A DNA stretch of 19,343 nucleotides from Chloroflexota bacterium (GTDB lineage Bacteria; Chloroflexota; Dehalococcoidia; UBA3495), in the NCBI GenBank assembly GCA_022563275.1, contig JADFNR010000001.1, positions 1 to 19,343 of the forward strand. The letters are read 5' to 3'. Positions within the stretch are counted from its first letter, which is position 1. Every line of letters starts with the position of its first letter. A program made the translations under genes and the position numbers. The notes under the pieces are model-generated. The model did not search any database and was not told the origin of the DNA. It worked only from the letters and a program-made list of their open reading frames with translations. This document shows positions 1 through 6,921 of this stretch, piece after piece.

Positions 1-253
1 GCGGGTTTAAAACGATCTGCCCCTGTTATTCCCACCATCGTAAGGGCCGATATTTTTAAAACTAAATTCGGGCGTCTATCTCCCGTTCACCTTGTCAAAT
101 CACTAAGCCCGGTGGGGGTGTCCGCGCTGTACAACGGCTGATGCGACTCTCACGCTGTATATATAAGCCACTGCCGCAATATCGCCGACGGTTCGTTTAA
201 TCCTTTCAACATGGCCGCACATGCCCGTGGGGATCGGCCAAGTCTGATGCCGT
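1..253. other. Left-edge stretch without a supported gene
   Basis: The + strand is open in frame 1 from the first base to a TGA at 139-141, which would give a 46-residue C-terminal tail of a gene starting outside the window. The tail has no recognisable motif, and an open run of that length is not rare by chance, so I do not call it a gene. The rest (142-253) shows no coding signal and no clear repeat. It leads into the -10 box of the next gene. Confidence 0.3.
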
Positions 254-259
254 TATAAT
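254..259 (+). promoter_or_regulatory. Consensus -10 box (TATAAT) six bases before a start codon
   Basis: A perfect TATAAT ends only six bases before the ATG at 266. With normal initiation 6-7 bases after the -10 box, the transcript would begin at or just before the A of the start codon, so the mRNA would be leaderless or nearly so. No Shine-Dalgarno sequence lies between the box and the ATG, which fits. No good -35 hexamer is visible around 230-236. This is a sequence-based prediction only. Confidence 0.55.
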
Positions 260-265
260 GCGGCA

Positions 266-631
266 ATGGTTGATGCGGGAACGAATAAATCCCAAGTGTT
301 GATCTACGATGCCGACTGCCGCCTCTGCGCCAACTTGGCTCGTTGGTTGTCCAGAGTCGACGTCCTCCAACAGGTGAATTGGACTCCTTATCAGTCTTTG
401 GATGCGCCGCCGCCAGGATTATCGTGGGATGACCTGAAGCGTTCCGCATATCTGGTGGGCGGAAGAGGCCGATACTATGAGGGTTTCTACGCCTTTCGCA
501 TGCTCACCGTCCGCCTCCCGCTGCTTGCTCCCCTGGCGCCGGTATTCTGGCTTCCGGGCATAAGTATAATTGGCGCCGCGGCATACCGATGGGTGGCCAG
601 GAATCGCTACCGTTTCTTCGGGTGCACATGA
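266..631 (+). CDS. DCC-family (DUF393/YuxK-like) thiol-disulfide oxidoreductase-like protein
   Basis: This 121-residue protein matches the DCC family (DUF393), small proteins of about 110-140 residues named for a conserved Asp and two Cys near the N-terminus. The motif is seen as YDADCRLC, with D15, C18 and C21 forming a CxxC site like that of thioredoxin-fold proteins. A hydrophobic stretch near residues 78-107 (RLPLLAPLAPVFWLPG and after) and a final RNRYRFFGC are also typical. The physiological substrate of the family is not established; disulfide exchange is the usual inference. The ATG at 266 is well supported because an in-frame TGA lies at 245-247 and there is no earlier start. There is no ribosome binding site, and the -10 box at 254-259 suggests leaderless expression. 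It stands alone, followed after 44 bases by a damaged membrane-protein gene. Confidence 0.85.
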   Translation: MVDAGTNKSQVLIYDADCRLCANLARWLSRVDVLQQVNWTPYQSLDAPPPGLSWDDLKRSAYLVGGRGRYYEGFYAFRMLTVRLPLLAPLAPVFWLPGISIIGAAAYRWVARNRYRFFGCT

Positions 632-675
632 AATACATGCGATTCAGAGTCAGGCATTGGTAGCAGGCAGATTTG

Positions 676-928
676 ATGCTGCCAGACGACTACCGGCACC
701 AACTAGACCGCCAAAAATCATCGAAACCCGGTCGAATGTGTGGCGCGCCAGCCTTATCTGCGCCGTGTTGGCCCTCGCTGTTGCGCCGGTGGTGTTCGGG
801 CCGCTGGGCATTGTTGCCAGTATGGTGGCGTTTTGGAAGGGGGCCAGGTGGTGGGGAGCTGCTGGGGTCTCGGGGAGCGCGGTGGCGGCGGTGGTTGGGT
901 ACTATCGGGTGGTAGGTTGGTCACGTAA
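676..928 (+). pseudogene. Small membrane protein, apparently frameshifted
   Basis: Two reading frames together make one sensible small membrane protein. From the ATG at 676, frame 1 reads a hydrophilic start (MLPDDYRHQLDRQKSSKPGR). From about 735, frame 3 continues with two hydrophobic segments (SLICAVLALAVAPVVFGPLG and, further on, SGSAVAAVVGYYRVVG) separated by a WKGARWW linker. A single missing base near 735-737 joins them as ...KPGR-NVWRAS.... This layout is like many small two-helix bacterial membrane proteins of unknown function. The 3' end is unclear: frame 3 stays open to 1121, through a terminator hairpin and antisense to the next gene, while frame 2 stops at 926-928. If there is no frameshift, translation could instead begin at the TTG at 657. 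A sequencing error would produce the same picture as true decay. Confidence 0.45.
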
Positions 929-969
929 AAAGCCGCCGGTCGGACCCGTAAGTCAGTCCGGCGGCGGCT
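927..969 (-). terminator. Intrinsic terminator for the leftward methyltransferase gene
   Basis: A GC-rich hairpin has arms at 931-945 and 956-969, about 14 paired bases with one bulge and a 10-base loop. Read on the minus strand, the stem runs into five T's (complement of 927-931), the standard rho-independent layout. It lies about 75 bases beyond the stop codon of the methyltransferase gene at 1043. The plus-strand side lacks a T-run, so it probably works mainly leftward. Confidence 0.65.
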
Positions 970-1042
970 CCACAGGCCCGTCCGTTAGCTTTTACTTGTT
1001 ATGGATTGGCCGACTGGCGAACCGGTGCCTTCCAAGTCAACA

Positions 1043-1726
1043 TCAAGTCTCCGATTCCCAGGGTTTTCGGAGCACTACGACCCAGCGGACCGCCAACATG
1101 GGCCACCGGGATAGTCCATAGAACATTGAATCCAAATGCTCGAATTGGTTGGCTGATTTCAACATTTGCGGCACGGTGAATGGCTTTGTGGCTCCCTCAT
1201 CAACTTCCCTACCGATGGGACTCATGAGGACGAGTTTCCACAAAGGGTTTCGCCCGTTGGGTTCGTCTATGTAGAGCACACCCCCAGGCACCAAAACCCT
1301 AAAGACTTCCCGCATCACTTCTTCGAGAAATCCATGAACATGGTGTATCAGCCCTGAGGCGAGTACAAAGTTGATCGATTTGTCTTTAAGTGGAATGGAA
1401 GCGGCATCTCCGGCCGCCAAGCAAGAGCCAACGCTTTTTCCAGACGTCTGAAGTGCTTCCATTGATGGATCAACACCGATTTTCAGGCTATCGTCAGGAA
1501 ATAGCTGTAAATGCACGCTGTCGGCACAACCTAAATCCAAGACTTGCCCCAATGAAAGTTTGGGGTGACGGGACAAGAATTTAGTAATTTCGGTCTCGCG
1601 TAGGTTCCGGAAGTAACGAAACCAAGGACGAGCCATGATCTTGGAATATTCTCCATCGACGCTGGCCGCCAGATGAGAATGATGATGCTTGCCGGGTTTG
1701 GTTAGATCTAGCGCGGATGTCTGCAT
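1043..1726 (-). CDS. Class I SAM-dependent methyltransferase
   Basis: The protein has the Rossmann-type methyltransferase core. Motif I is VLDLGCADSVHLQ, followed by the acidic ribose-binding position in GVDPS. A central segment reads PLKDKSINFVLASGLIHHVH (motif II region), and the post-motif is RVLVPGGVLYIDEPN. It resembles the Methyltransf_11 (UbiE-like) group, but the substrate cannot be told from sequence. The frame is open back to 2023, but the first 99 residues of that longer version look non-coding, so I start at the ATG at 1726, giving 227 residues. The ribosome binding site there is weak; an ATG at 1636 is a shorter option and one at 1777 a longer one. A leftward terminator follows at 927-969. 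It appears to be a single-gene unit. Confidence 0.75.
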   Translation of the reverse strand: MQTSALDLTKPGKHHHSHLAASVDGEYSKIMARPWFRYFRNLRETEITKFLSRHPKLSLGQVLDLGCADSVHLQLFPDDSLKIGVDPSMEALQTSGKSVGSCLAAGDAASIPLKDKSINFVLASGLIHHVHGFLEEVMREVFRVLVPGGVLYIDEPNGRNPLWKLVLMSPIGREVDEGATKPFTVPQMLKSANQFEHLDSMFYGLSRWPMLAVRWVVVLRKPWESET

Positions 1727-2059
1727 TGGCCTAGTATTTAACGTAACTAGGCGCGCAACCAGTACCAGCGCGGCCATGTGCGAAGTTCCAAATGGGCCGC
1801 GTAGCGACCTTACAAGACCAATGGAGCCGGGACCGAAGTGTCGGGGTCTAAAACCCAATCCTGACAAACAAATACTCTGCCCGGACATCAAGAAGGCCGG
1901 AGTAGATGTGGGTAGTTGGACGAGCAAGGGTTGAAACGCTAAACGACAGTAATGGTGTGCCTTCGGTGACCTGTCCGCATCCTTGGTTCTGGGCGATAAA
2001 CCTCCAATCCAACCCAACCACATACCAGCAGCGAGTGGCCGCTCGCCAACCGGCCTCTC
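1727..2059. other. Non-coding or degenerate stretch between two leftward genes
   Basis: I see no supported gene here. The minus-strand frame of the methyltransferase stays open through most of it (to 2023), but its predicted residues have no family resemblance and look like read-through. Short open frames on both strands lack codon bias and start signals. No tandem repeat or clear hairpin was found. Confidence 0.4.
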
Positions 2060-2255
2060 TTACTTCAGCGCATCCACCTGGTCCCACCGCACCGTTACCA
2101 GCTCCTCGGTGTCCAGTATGACGTGGAACCCTTCGGCTTGCTCGTCAGGGTAGTCCACGGTCCTCTGAAACACGTTGCTTTCAACCGTGCCGGTCCGGCC
2201 GGCGTACTTGCCGGTGGTGATCGTCACCCGGTCGCCCCAACGTGGCTACAACCAT
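2060..2255 (-). pseudogene. KOW-like small protein gene with a probable +1 frameshift
   Basis: On the minus strand, 2239 to 2060 reads GDRVTITTGKYAGRTGTVES, then VFQRTVDYPDEQ..., and ends VRWDQVDALK before a TAA. GDRV...G.yAGr.GtV is the KOW signature found in NusG, RplX and small RNA-binding-like proteins. Reading back in this frame meets a TAG at 2246-2248. An ATG at 2255, one frame off, reads MVVATLG and would join smoothly if the run of four G's (complement of 2235-2238) were three. The joined product would be about 64 residues, MVVATLGDRVTITT.... I infer a one-base insertion in a homopolymer, either a true mutation or a sequencing error. Without it, a GTG at 2227 could start a shorter protein lacking the GDR. 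No ribosome binding site is evident. Confidence 0.5.
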
Positions 2256-2404
2256 GGATATTTACAGCCTTGTGTTGCCAGACATGCAAGATCAGGCCGC
2301 CTTGGCAATAGACCTAAAATTATCCAAGCAATAAATTGGATCCGTTTGGATTGGCCCAACCCGCGCTCTTTCCGCAGCTTCAGTCCTCGTGTACCCTTTT
2401 GGTT

Positions 2405-3031
2405 ATGGAAAGAAAAATTCCACTCTTGGTAATCCTAGGGGGAGTTGTCATTTTCGGCGTGTTGTGGGCCTTAATCGCAATCGCTGGGGACGGCACGGGT
2501 AAATTCTGGGAATGGCAATCGACCTCCTGGCAGTCAGTCTCCGTCGCGATAACCGGATGGATGTTGGCAATATTCGCTTCGCTAACGTGGTCGTCGATGC
2601 GCACTCAAGAAACGACGAGGCATCGGGAGCAATTTGCCTTAAGAAGAAACGAGCTAGCTCTCCAGACGCTGCGTGTCCGAGAGTTAGCATTTGAGTTTTT
2701 AACGTCCCTTAAAGACCATAAAATCGAAATCGATAATGCAGGCGCCCCCTCTTCGGAGGTATTCCAACCCACCATTTCGAGAATCAGTGATGACCTTGTT
2801 AAAGACATTGCGGAATTGACTGAAAAATCAGCTCAATTTGACCAAAATTTCATCGAGAATACCGAACTAAATACTGCCAACCTATCGGCGGCCAATGAAG
2901 ATTATGTTTTTGGCAAGATTATGATGCTACATGCGCTTGAGGCTGATCTCAAAGCAAGGATAAAAGCTCACTCAGGACTGCAAGAAACGATGAAGGTCTT
3001 TTGGCGAGAGCTGGACTTGGATTCATGTTAA
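2405..3031 (+). CDS. Unassigned membrane protein: two N-terminal helices plus a long helical domain
   Basis: I do not recognise the family. From the ATG at 2405 the protein has 208 residues: a first membrane helix at about residues 6-27 (PLLVILGGVVIFGVLWALIA), a short Trp-rich loop (KFWEWQSTSWQ), a second helix at about 43-62 (SVAITGWMLAIFASLTW), then a charged, mostly helical region to the end, starting with MRTQETTRHREQ and FALRRNELALQ. The frame stays open back to 2336 (TTG), but those residues look unstructured. There is no clear ribosome binding site. The base composition is visibly richer in A+T than the genes from 3366 onward. The order of two N-terminal helices, then Q/E/R-rich helix, resembles proteins annotated as putative phage abortive infection (Phage_Abi_Put), but that is only an architectural likeness. 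A strong terminator follows at 3131-3162. Confidence 0.7.
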   Translation: MERKIPLLVILGGVVIFGVLWALIAIAGDGTGKFWEWQSTSWQSVSVAITGWMLAIFASLTWSSMRTQETTRHREQFALRRNELALQTLRVRELAFEFLTSLKDHKIEIDNAGAPSSEVFQPTISRISDDLVKDIAELTEKSAQFDQNFIENTELNTANLSAANEDYVFGKIMMLHALEADLKARIKAHSGLQETMKVFWRELDLDSC

Positions 3032-3130
3032 ACGCTCACGATTCAATCTGTGGTGTGCTTACGTCACTCTAATTACAGCTAATGCTCTAAAATAAATTAG
3101 GTACTTTTTGGGTACAATCCAGTGTCAAGA

Positions 3131-3162
3131 AAGCCCTCCAAATCAATTTGGAGGGCTTTTTT
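3131..3162 (+). terminator. Strong intrinsic terminator
   Basis: A 12-bp perfect stem (3131-3142 with 3147-3158) closes a four-base loop and runs into six T's (3157-3162). It lies 100 bases past the stop of the membrane-protein gene and 14 bases before the 3' end of tRNA-Lys, which is transcribed toward it. The A's on the left side of the stem also offer a weaker terminator for leftward transcription from the tRNA. Confidence 0.85.
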
Positions 3163-3175
3163 ATGCCTAAAATAT

Positions 3176-3250
<75 letters not shown>

Positions 3251-3365
3251 GCTGGTGTAGGACGGGCGAATCCCCGTCTACAACCTAACAACAATCTTGG
3301 GACACTGTCAATTTGCCTGGAACGCCGGAAAGCATCTAGGGGCGCCGCCTAGGTAAACGAAGACG

Positions 3366-4106
3366 CTATATCCCGTGATCGAGCCGTTCGATCAGGTGCA
3401 CGGGCAGGGCCGCGGCCCTCATCTTCTCCTGGGTTTTTGCTATATCGTAGGTCACGCGGTGGCGCTGAATAACCGGCTCAGCCGTGTCGCAGATGGCGTA
3501 GCTGGGCCGGGGGTCCCGGTCTCTGGGCTGGCCGACGCCACCGGGGTTTATGATCCGGCGTTCATCACCCAGAGCAACGGGCTCACCTTCGGGAAACTCG
3601 CTGAACTCCGCGAGCTGCGGATTTCCATCGACCTCGTAACAGAGAAATGGTATGTGGGAGTGCCCGACGAGACAGTATCTGGTTTCCATGAGGGCCAACG
3701 TGCCGGCGGCGGAATCGCGGTCCAGCAGGTACTCCACGATGGGGTCACGCAGGCTTCCGTGCACCAAGGTGAACGGTTCTTGAACGGAGACCAACGGCAG
3801 GGCGCTCAAGTAATCGCGCTGTCGGGCGTCAACTTGGCCTGCGGTCCACTGGGTCGCGGCTCTGGCAGCCTCATTGAAATCGGATGCGTCGATGAGGCCC
3901 ACTGCCGCGTAGTCGTGATTTCCCGCCACCGCCACCAGATCGAATTCCCGTATGCGGTCGATACAAGCCCCGGGGTCCGGGCCGTACCCCACCGTATCCC
4001 CCAGGCACCAAATCACGTCGAACCCGCCTCGGTCCTGGGCGTCAGCGAAAACGGCCTCCAGGGCCTCCAGGTTGGCGTGAATGTCGGATAAGATCAACGC
4101 CCGCAT
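3366..4106 (-). CDS. Calcineurin-like metallophosphoesterase (YfcE/MJ0936-type)
   Basis: The protein (246 residues) shows all the metal-binding blocks of the family in order: SDIHAN (D8, H10), CLGDTVGYGPDP (D37), GNHD (N63, H64), VHGS (H116) and GHSH (H149, H151). A late NPGGVGQPRDRDPRPSYAI block is typical of the single-domain Metallophos_2 group, which includes YfcE and MJ0936 phosphodiesterases. Its natural substrate is not given by sequence. It has no signal peptide and is probably cytoplasmic. The gene is divergent from the asparaginase gene across 138 bases that hold a minus-strand TATAAT. The start ATG at 4106 opens directly on the core strand MRALILSDIH, so it is well placed, although the ribosome binding site is weak. 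Confidence 0.9.
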   Translation of the reverse strand: MRALILSDIHANLEALEAVFADAQDRGGFDVIWCLGDTVGYGPDPGACIDRIREFDLVAVAGNHDYAAVGLIDASDFNEAARAATQWTAGQVDARQRDYLSALPLVSVQEPFTLVHGSLRDPIVEYLLDRDSAAGTLALMETRYCLVGHSHIPFLCYEVDGNPQLAEFSEFPEGEPVALGDERRIINPGGVGQPRDRDPRPSYAICDTAEPVIQRHRVTYDIAKTQEKMRAAALPVHLIERLDHGI

Positions 4107-4165
4107 GTTTAAACATCCCGATGGGATCAGGGCCGTGGCGCGAAATCCGGTAACATGTCACGGTG

Positions 4166-4171
4166 ATTATA
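4166..4171 (-). promoter_or_regulatory. Putative -10 box for the metallophosphoesterase gene
   Basis: The minus strand carries a perfect TATAAT here, about 60 bases upstream of the ATG at 4106. No good -35 hexamer sits 16-18 bases further upstream, so this rests on the -10 box and its intergenic position. Confidence 0.35.
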
Positions 4172-4244
4172 ACCGCTGGCCGGTGTCTAACGCATCGGCC
4201 ATCTGCGGCCGCGCAAACTTTATCTATAGGGGAGGGGTAACACC

Positions 4245-5252
4245 ATGCCAAACGAGCGGCCAATCGTCAGAGTGATCGGCACTGGAGGCAGCATCGCCGG
4301 AATCGGGCCCGACCGCATGGACTTCATCCTCTATCCCGAGATCGGTGAACACATCACCATTCAGCAGTCTCTAGACCGTGTTCCGGAGATTCAGGACATC
4401 GCCGAAGTGAGGTCAGAAGACCTGGTCAGCGTGGGCAGCACCGCCATCGGCGCGGCTGAATGGCTGGGACTGGCCCGGCGGATCAACGAGATATTCCGGG
4501 AAGAAACGGATGTGGCGGGTGTGGTCATTACCCACGGAACCGCCACCTTGGAAGAGACCTCCTATTTCCTCCACTTGACCGTCAAATCCGCCAATCCGGT
4601 GGTGATCACCGGGGCCATGCGGCCGCCCACGGCGCTTAGCACGGATTCCGACCTGAATCTGCTGGACGCGGTGCGGACCGCCGCCTGCCCAGATGCCGCC
4701 GGCCTAGGGGTGTTGACGGTGCTGAATAACGAGATCCAGTGCGGCCGGGACGTGACCAAGGCCAGCACCTTTCGAGTGGAGACCTTCCGTCCCAACGAAC
4801 TTGGCTTCTTGGGATACGCCGATTCCGACGGGAAGGTGGTGTTCTACCGGGCGCCCCTTCGCCGCCACACCGTCAACACACCTTTCATGGTAGACGGCAT
4901 GACTGGCCTGCCCAGAGTGGACATCGTCTACTCCTACGCCGGGGCGGATGGATTGCTGGTGGACGCCGTGCGGAACAACCACTCCGACGGCTTGGTCTTG
5001 GCCGGGTTTGGCGGCGGCAGCTTTCCTCCGGCGGTGACCGAAGCCGCGGTCAAGTTGGTGGACGACGGCGTCCCCGTGGTCTTGGCCACCCGCGCCACCG
5101 CCGGCAGGGTGGTGATGACCCCAAAGAAGGAAGAACAGGGATTCATGGTTTCGGACAACCTGCTGCCCCAGAAAGCCCGGGTCCTCCTGATGCTGGGTCT
5201 GACCATAACCAAAGACCGTCAGGAACTGCAGCAGCTCTTCTACGACTACTAA
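4245..5252 (+). CDS. L-asparaginase-family protein (type I/II fold) with a variant TDT motif
   Basis: This 335-residue protein has the length and blocks of the asparaginase/glutaminase family, which hydrolyses Asn (or Gln) to Asp plus ammonia. The first catalytic Thr is T13 in IGTGGSIAG. The second block reads THGTATLEET, with T99 but Ala100 where nearly all characterised enzymes have Asp (E. coli TDT, Asp90). The paired Lys is present as K172 in DVTKAST, and the conserved GAMRPPTALSTDSDLNLLDA block follows the second Thr. The missing Asp normally contacts the substrate alpha-amino group, so substrate choice may differ. The ATG at 4245 is supported by a strong ribosome binding site (GGAGG at 4231-4235, nine bases upstream). 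There is no signal peptide, so it is likely cytoplasmic. An MFS carrier gene follows on the same strand after 143 bases. Confidence 0.88.
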   Translation: MPNERPIVRVIGTGGSIAGIGPDRMDFILYPEIGEHITIQQSLDRVPEIQDIAEVRSEDLVSVGSTAIGAAEWLGLARRINEIFREETDVAGVVITHGTATLEETSYFLHLTVKSANPVVITGAMRPPTALSTDSDLNLLDAVRTAACPDAAGLGVLTVLNNEIQCGRDVTKASTFRVETFRPNELGFLGYADSDGKVVFYRAPLRRHTVNTPFMVDGMTGLPRVDIVYSYAGADGLLVDAVRNNHSDGLVLAGFGGGSFPPAVTEAAVKLVDDGVPVVLATRATAGRVVMTPKKEEQGFMVSDNLLPQKARVLLMLGLTITKDRQELQQLFYDY

Positions 5253-5306
5253 CCGCGCCGTATATTCCCCGGCCTGTAACCGGAGCTAACCGGGCCGCGA
5301 CCGCTG

Positions 5307-5333
5307 TTGCCGGAATAGACACCGGTGTATACT
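5307..5333 (+). promoter_or_regulatory. Possible promoter for the MFS gene at 5396
   Basis: TATACT at 5328-5333 is a good -10 box. A TTGCCG at 5307-5312 could be the -35, but the spacing is only 15 bases. Initiation would give a leader of about 55 bases ending in the ribosome binding site at about 5380-5386. Confidence 0.35.
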
Positions 5334-5395
5334 CGCCATCGTGTGTTCGGCGTATCGCCCACGCATGAGACAGATATAAAGGGGACAGAGAACCA

Positions 5396-6649
5396 TTGGC
5401 TGAAGCTGTAGACCCTCAGACTATCGCCGGCCCCGAATACAACCGCACCAAAGACTCGGTGATGGCCACCAGTGTGATCGGCGCCCACACGCTGGAGCAC
5501 ATGTACGGCCGCGCCTTCTTGGTGCTGATCCCCCAGATCTACGTTGCCCTGGGGCTCGCTCCCATCCAGGCGGGGTTGCTGGATGCGGTAAGACAGCTAT
5601 CCGGCGGCGCAACGAGCATGACCGGCGGGTTCTTCGTCGATATGTTCCAGCACCGGCGGGCCCACATACTCGCCTTCAGCATGAGCCTGATAGCCATCGG
5701 CTATTTCCTGGTTTCCATCGCTCCCACCTACGGACTCATCCTGGCTTCCTTGGCGCTGGCTTCGGCGGGAACGGCCTTGTGGCACCCGCCCGCCCTGGGA
5801 CTGCTGGCCCAGCGGTTCCCCCGGCAACGCGGCCTGTACATCTCGTTGCACCGCTCCACGGGAAATATCGGCGATTGGCTGGGCCCGCTGGTAGTCGGAG
5901 TCCTATTGGGGGCCGTTGGCTGGCGTTGGATCATGGGCGGCGGCACCCCGGTGCTTCTCGTCTTCGCCGTGGTGATATTCTACGTGCTCCGCAACGTGGG
6001 CGGTCCCAAGATCGAAGGCGTCGATTACCGGGCCAAGTTCAGGAAGCAGATCACAGAGATGCGGGAGTCCTTCCGCGGCACCGGTATGTGGTGGATATTC
6101 ACCGTCTCAGCCGTGCGTGGCATGGGGGACAGGTCTCTGCTGTGGGTCATTCCTCTCTATCTATCGGACCAGTTGGGCATGAGCAATTTCTGGGTCGGGT
6201 TCCACGTGGCCCTGCTGGCGGCGCCAGGGATATTCGCCGGGCCGCTATTCGGGGCTCTTTCAGACCGAATCGGAAGAAAGCCCATAATCATGTTCATCAT
6301 GGCCTCAGCCGTCATCTTCCCGGTGACCATGGCCCTGGGGGGAGACGGGCTGGGAATGACCTTCTCAGTGCTGATGTTCGGACTGTTCTTGTTCTCGGTC
6401 AACTCCCTCACGCAGGCGGCGGCCATCGACGTTGCCGCGGGCAAGGGCCTTGAAGGAACATTCATCGGACTGATGTGGGGCAGCAACGCCTTCTTCGGGG
6501 CCATGGCGTCGGTCCTCGCCGGGGTTTTGGTGGAATACGTGGGCTGGCACGCCGCGTTCTACTTCGCCTCTGGGCTGTTCTTCCTGGGCTTCCTGTCGTC
6601 CCTGGCCCTGCCGGGTAAGTTCGTGCAGCGCGAGCCGCTGGCTGACTAG
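5396..6649 (+). CDS. Major facilitator superfamily transporter
   Basis: The protein has 417 residues and about 12 hydrophobic helices, the usual MFS layout. The cytoplasmic loop after the second half's second helix carries GALSDRIGRKPIIM, the classic MFS motif (G-x-x-x-D-R-x-G-R-K). An equivalent GGFFVDMFQHRRAHIL loop occurs in the first half, with a weaker match. The cargo cannot be told from sequence. Translation probably starts at the TTG at 5396, preceded by GGGGAC about ten bases upstream; an ATG at 5462 would cut 22 residues but has no better signal. It follows the asparaginase gene in the same direction but has its own possible promoter, so co-transcription is uncertain. Confidence 0.88.
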   Translation: MAEAVDPQTIAGPEYNRTKDSVMATSVIGAHTLEHMYGRAFLVLIPQIYVALGLAPIQAGLLDAVRQLSGGATSMTGGFFVDMFQHRRAHILAFSMSLIAIGYFLVSIAPTYGLILASLALASAGTALWHPPALGLLAQRFPRQRGLYISLHRSTGNIGDWLGPLVVGVLLGAVGWRWIMGGGTPVLLVFAVVIFYVLRNVGGPKIEGVDYRAKFRKQITEMRESFRGTGMWWIFTVSAVRGMGDRSLLWVIPLYLSDQLGMSNFWVGFHVALLAAPGIFAGPLFGALSDRIGRKPIIMFIMASAVIFPVTMALGGDGLGMTFSVLMFGLFLFSVNSLTQAAAIDVAAGKGLEGTFIGLMWGSNAFFGAMASVLAGVLVEYVGWHAAFYFASGLFFLGFLSSLALPGKFVQREPLAD

Positions 6650-6700
6650 AGAGACCAGGGCTGCCCTCGCTCGCCATCACTGATTAAGCCGTAACGCAAC

Positions 6701-6851
6701 GTAGAGGCGGGTTTCCAACCCGCCCTAGCCATCGTACGGCGCGCTTCTACGAGGATAAACATTGCGGGCTGTCATGTTTTTCCATATCGTCATCTTCGCA
6801 TCGATAACCTTCGCCGGAGATTAACATGGCGGGTTGGAAACCCGCGCCTAC
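6701..6851. repeat. MITE-like element with 24-bp inverted ends
   Basis: The left end (6701-6724) and the reverse complement of the right end (6828-6851) match at 22 of 24 positions. Each end is itself a near-palindrome built on GGCGGGTTTCCAACCCGCC. They enclose about 103 bases with no open frame of note. This could be one small non-autonomous element, or two separate palindromic (REP-like) repeats in opposite orientation. No clear target-site duplication is visible. Similar palindromes are often dispersed in environmental genomes. Confidence 0.6.
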
Positions 6852-6860
6852 AGACCTTCT

Positions 6861-6884
6861 TCATTCCGGCGAGGGCCGGAATGA
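6861..6884. repeat. Short palindrome (REP-like or terminator)
   Basis: A perfect 10-bp inverted repeat (TCATTCCGGC with GCCGGAATGA) has a four-base loop. It sits just past the stop of the leftward MocA gene (6922), so its RNA hairpin could cap that transcript, but there is no T-run. Its form is typical of dispersed intergenic palindromes. Confidence 0.6.
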
Positions 6885-6921
6885 CTGAATTGGCATCAGC
6901 GTGGGCTGGTTTCGGCGCCGG

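Noticed and set aside
1727..2023. N-terminal extension of the leftward methyltransferase to 2023
   Set aside because: The frame is open, but the residues have no family resemblance, and an ATG at 1726 leaves a complete methyltransferase core.
3090..3131. Small RNA between a TACAAT box (3113-3118) and the terminator at 3131
   Set aside because: There is no -35 box, and the transcript would be little more than the terminator hairpin itself.
3257..3281. Hairpin (GACGGG/CCCGTC with flanking pairs) just upstream of tRNA-Lys
   Set aside because: The stem is short with a bulge and has no T-run, so I cannot assign it a role as a terminator or regulator.
3375..4091. Long plus-strand open frame opposite the metallophosphoesterase gene
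   Set aside because: It is the antisense shadow of a gene whose minus-strand product has every family motif.
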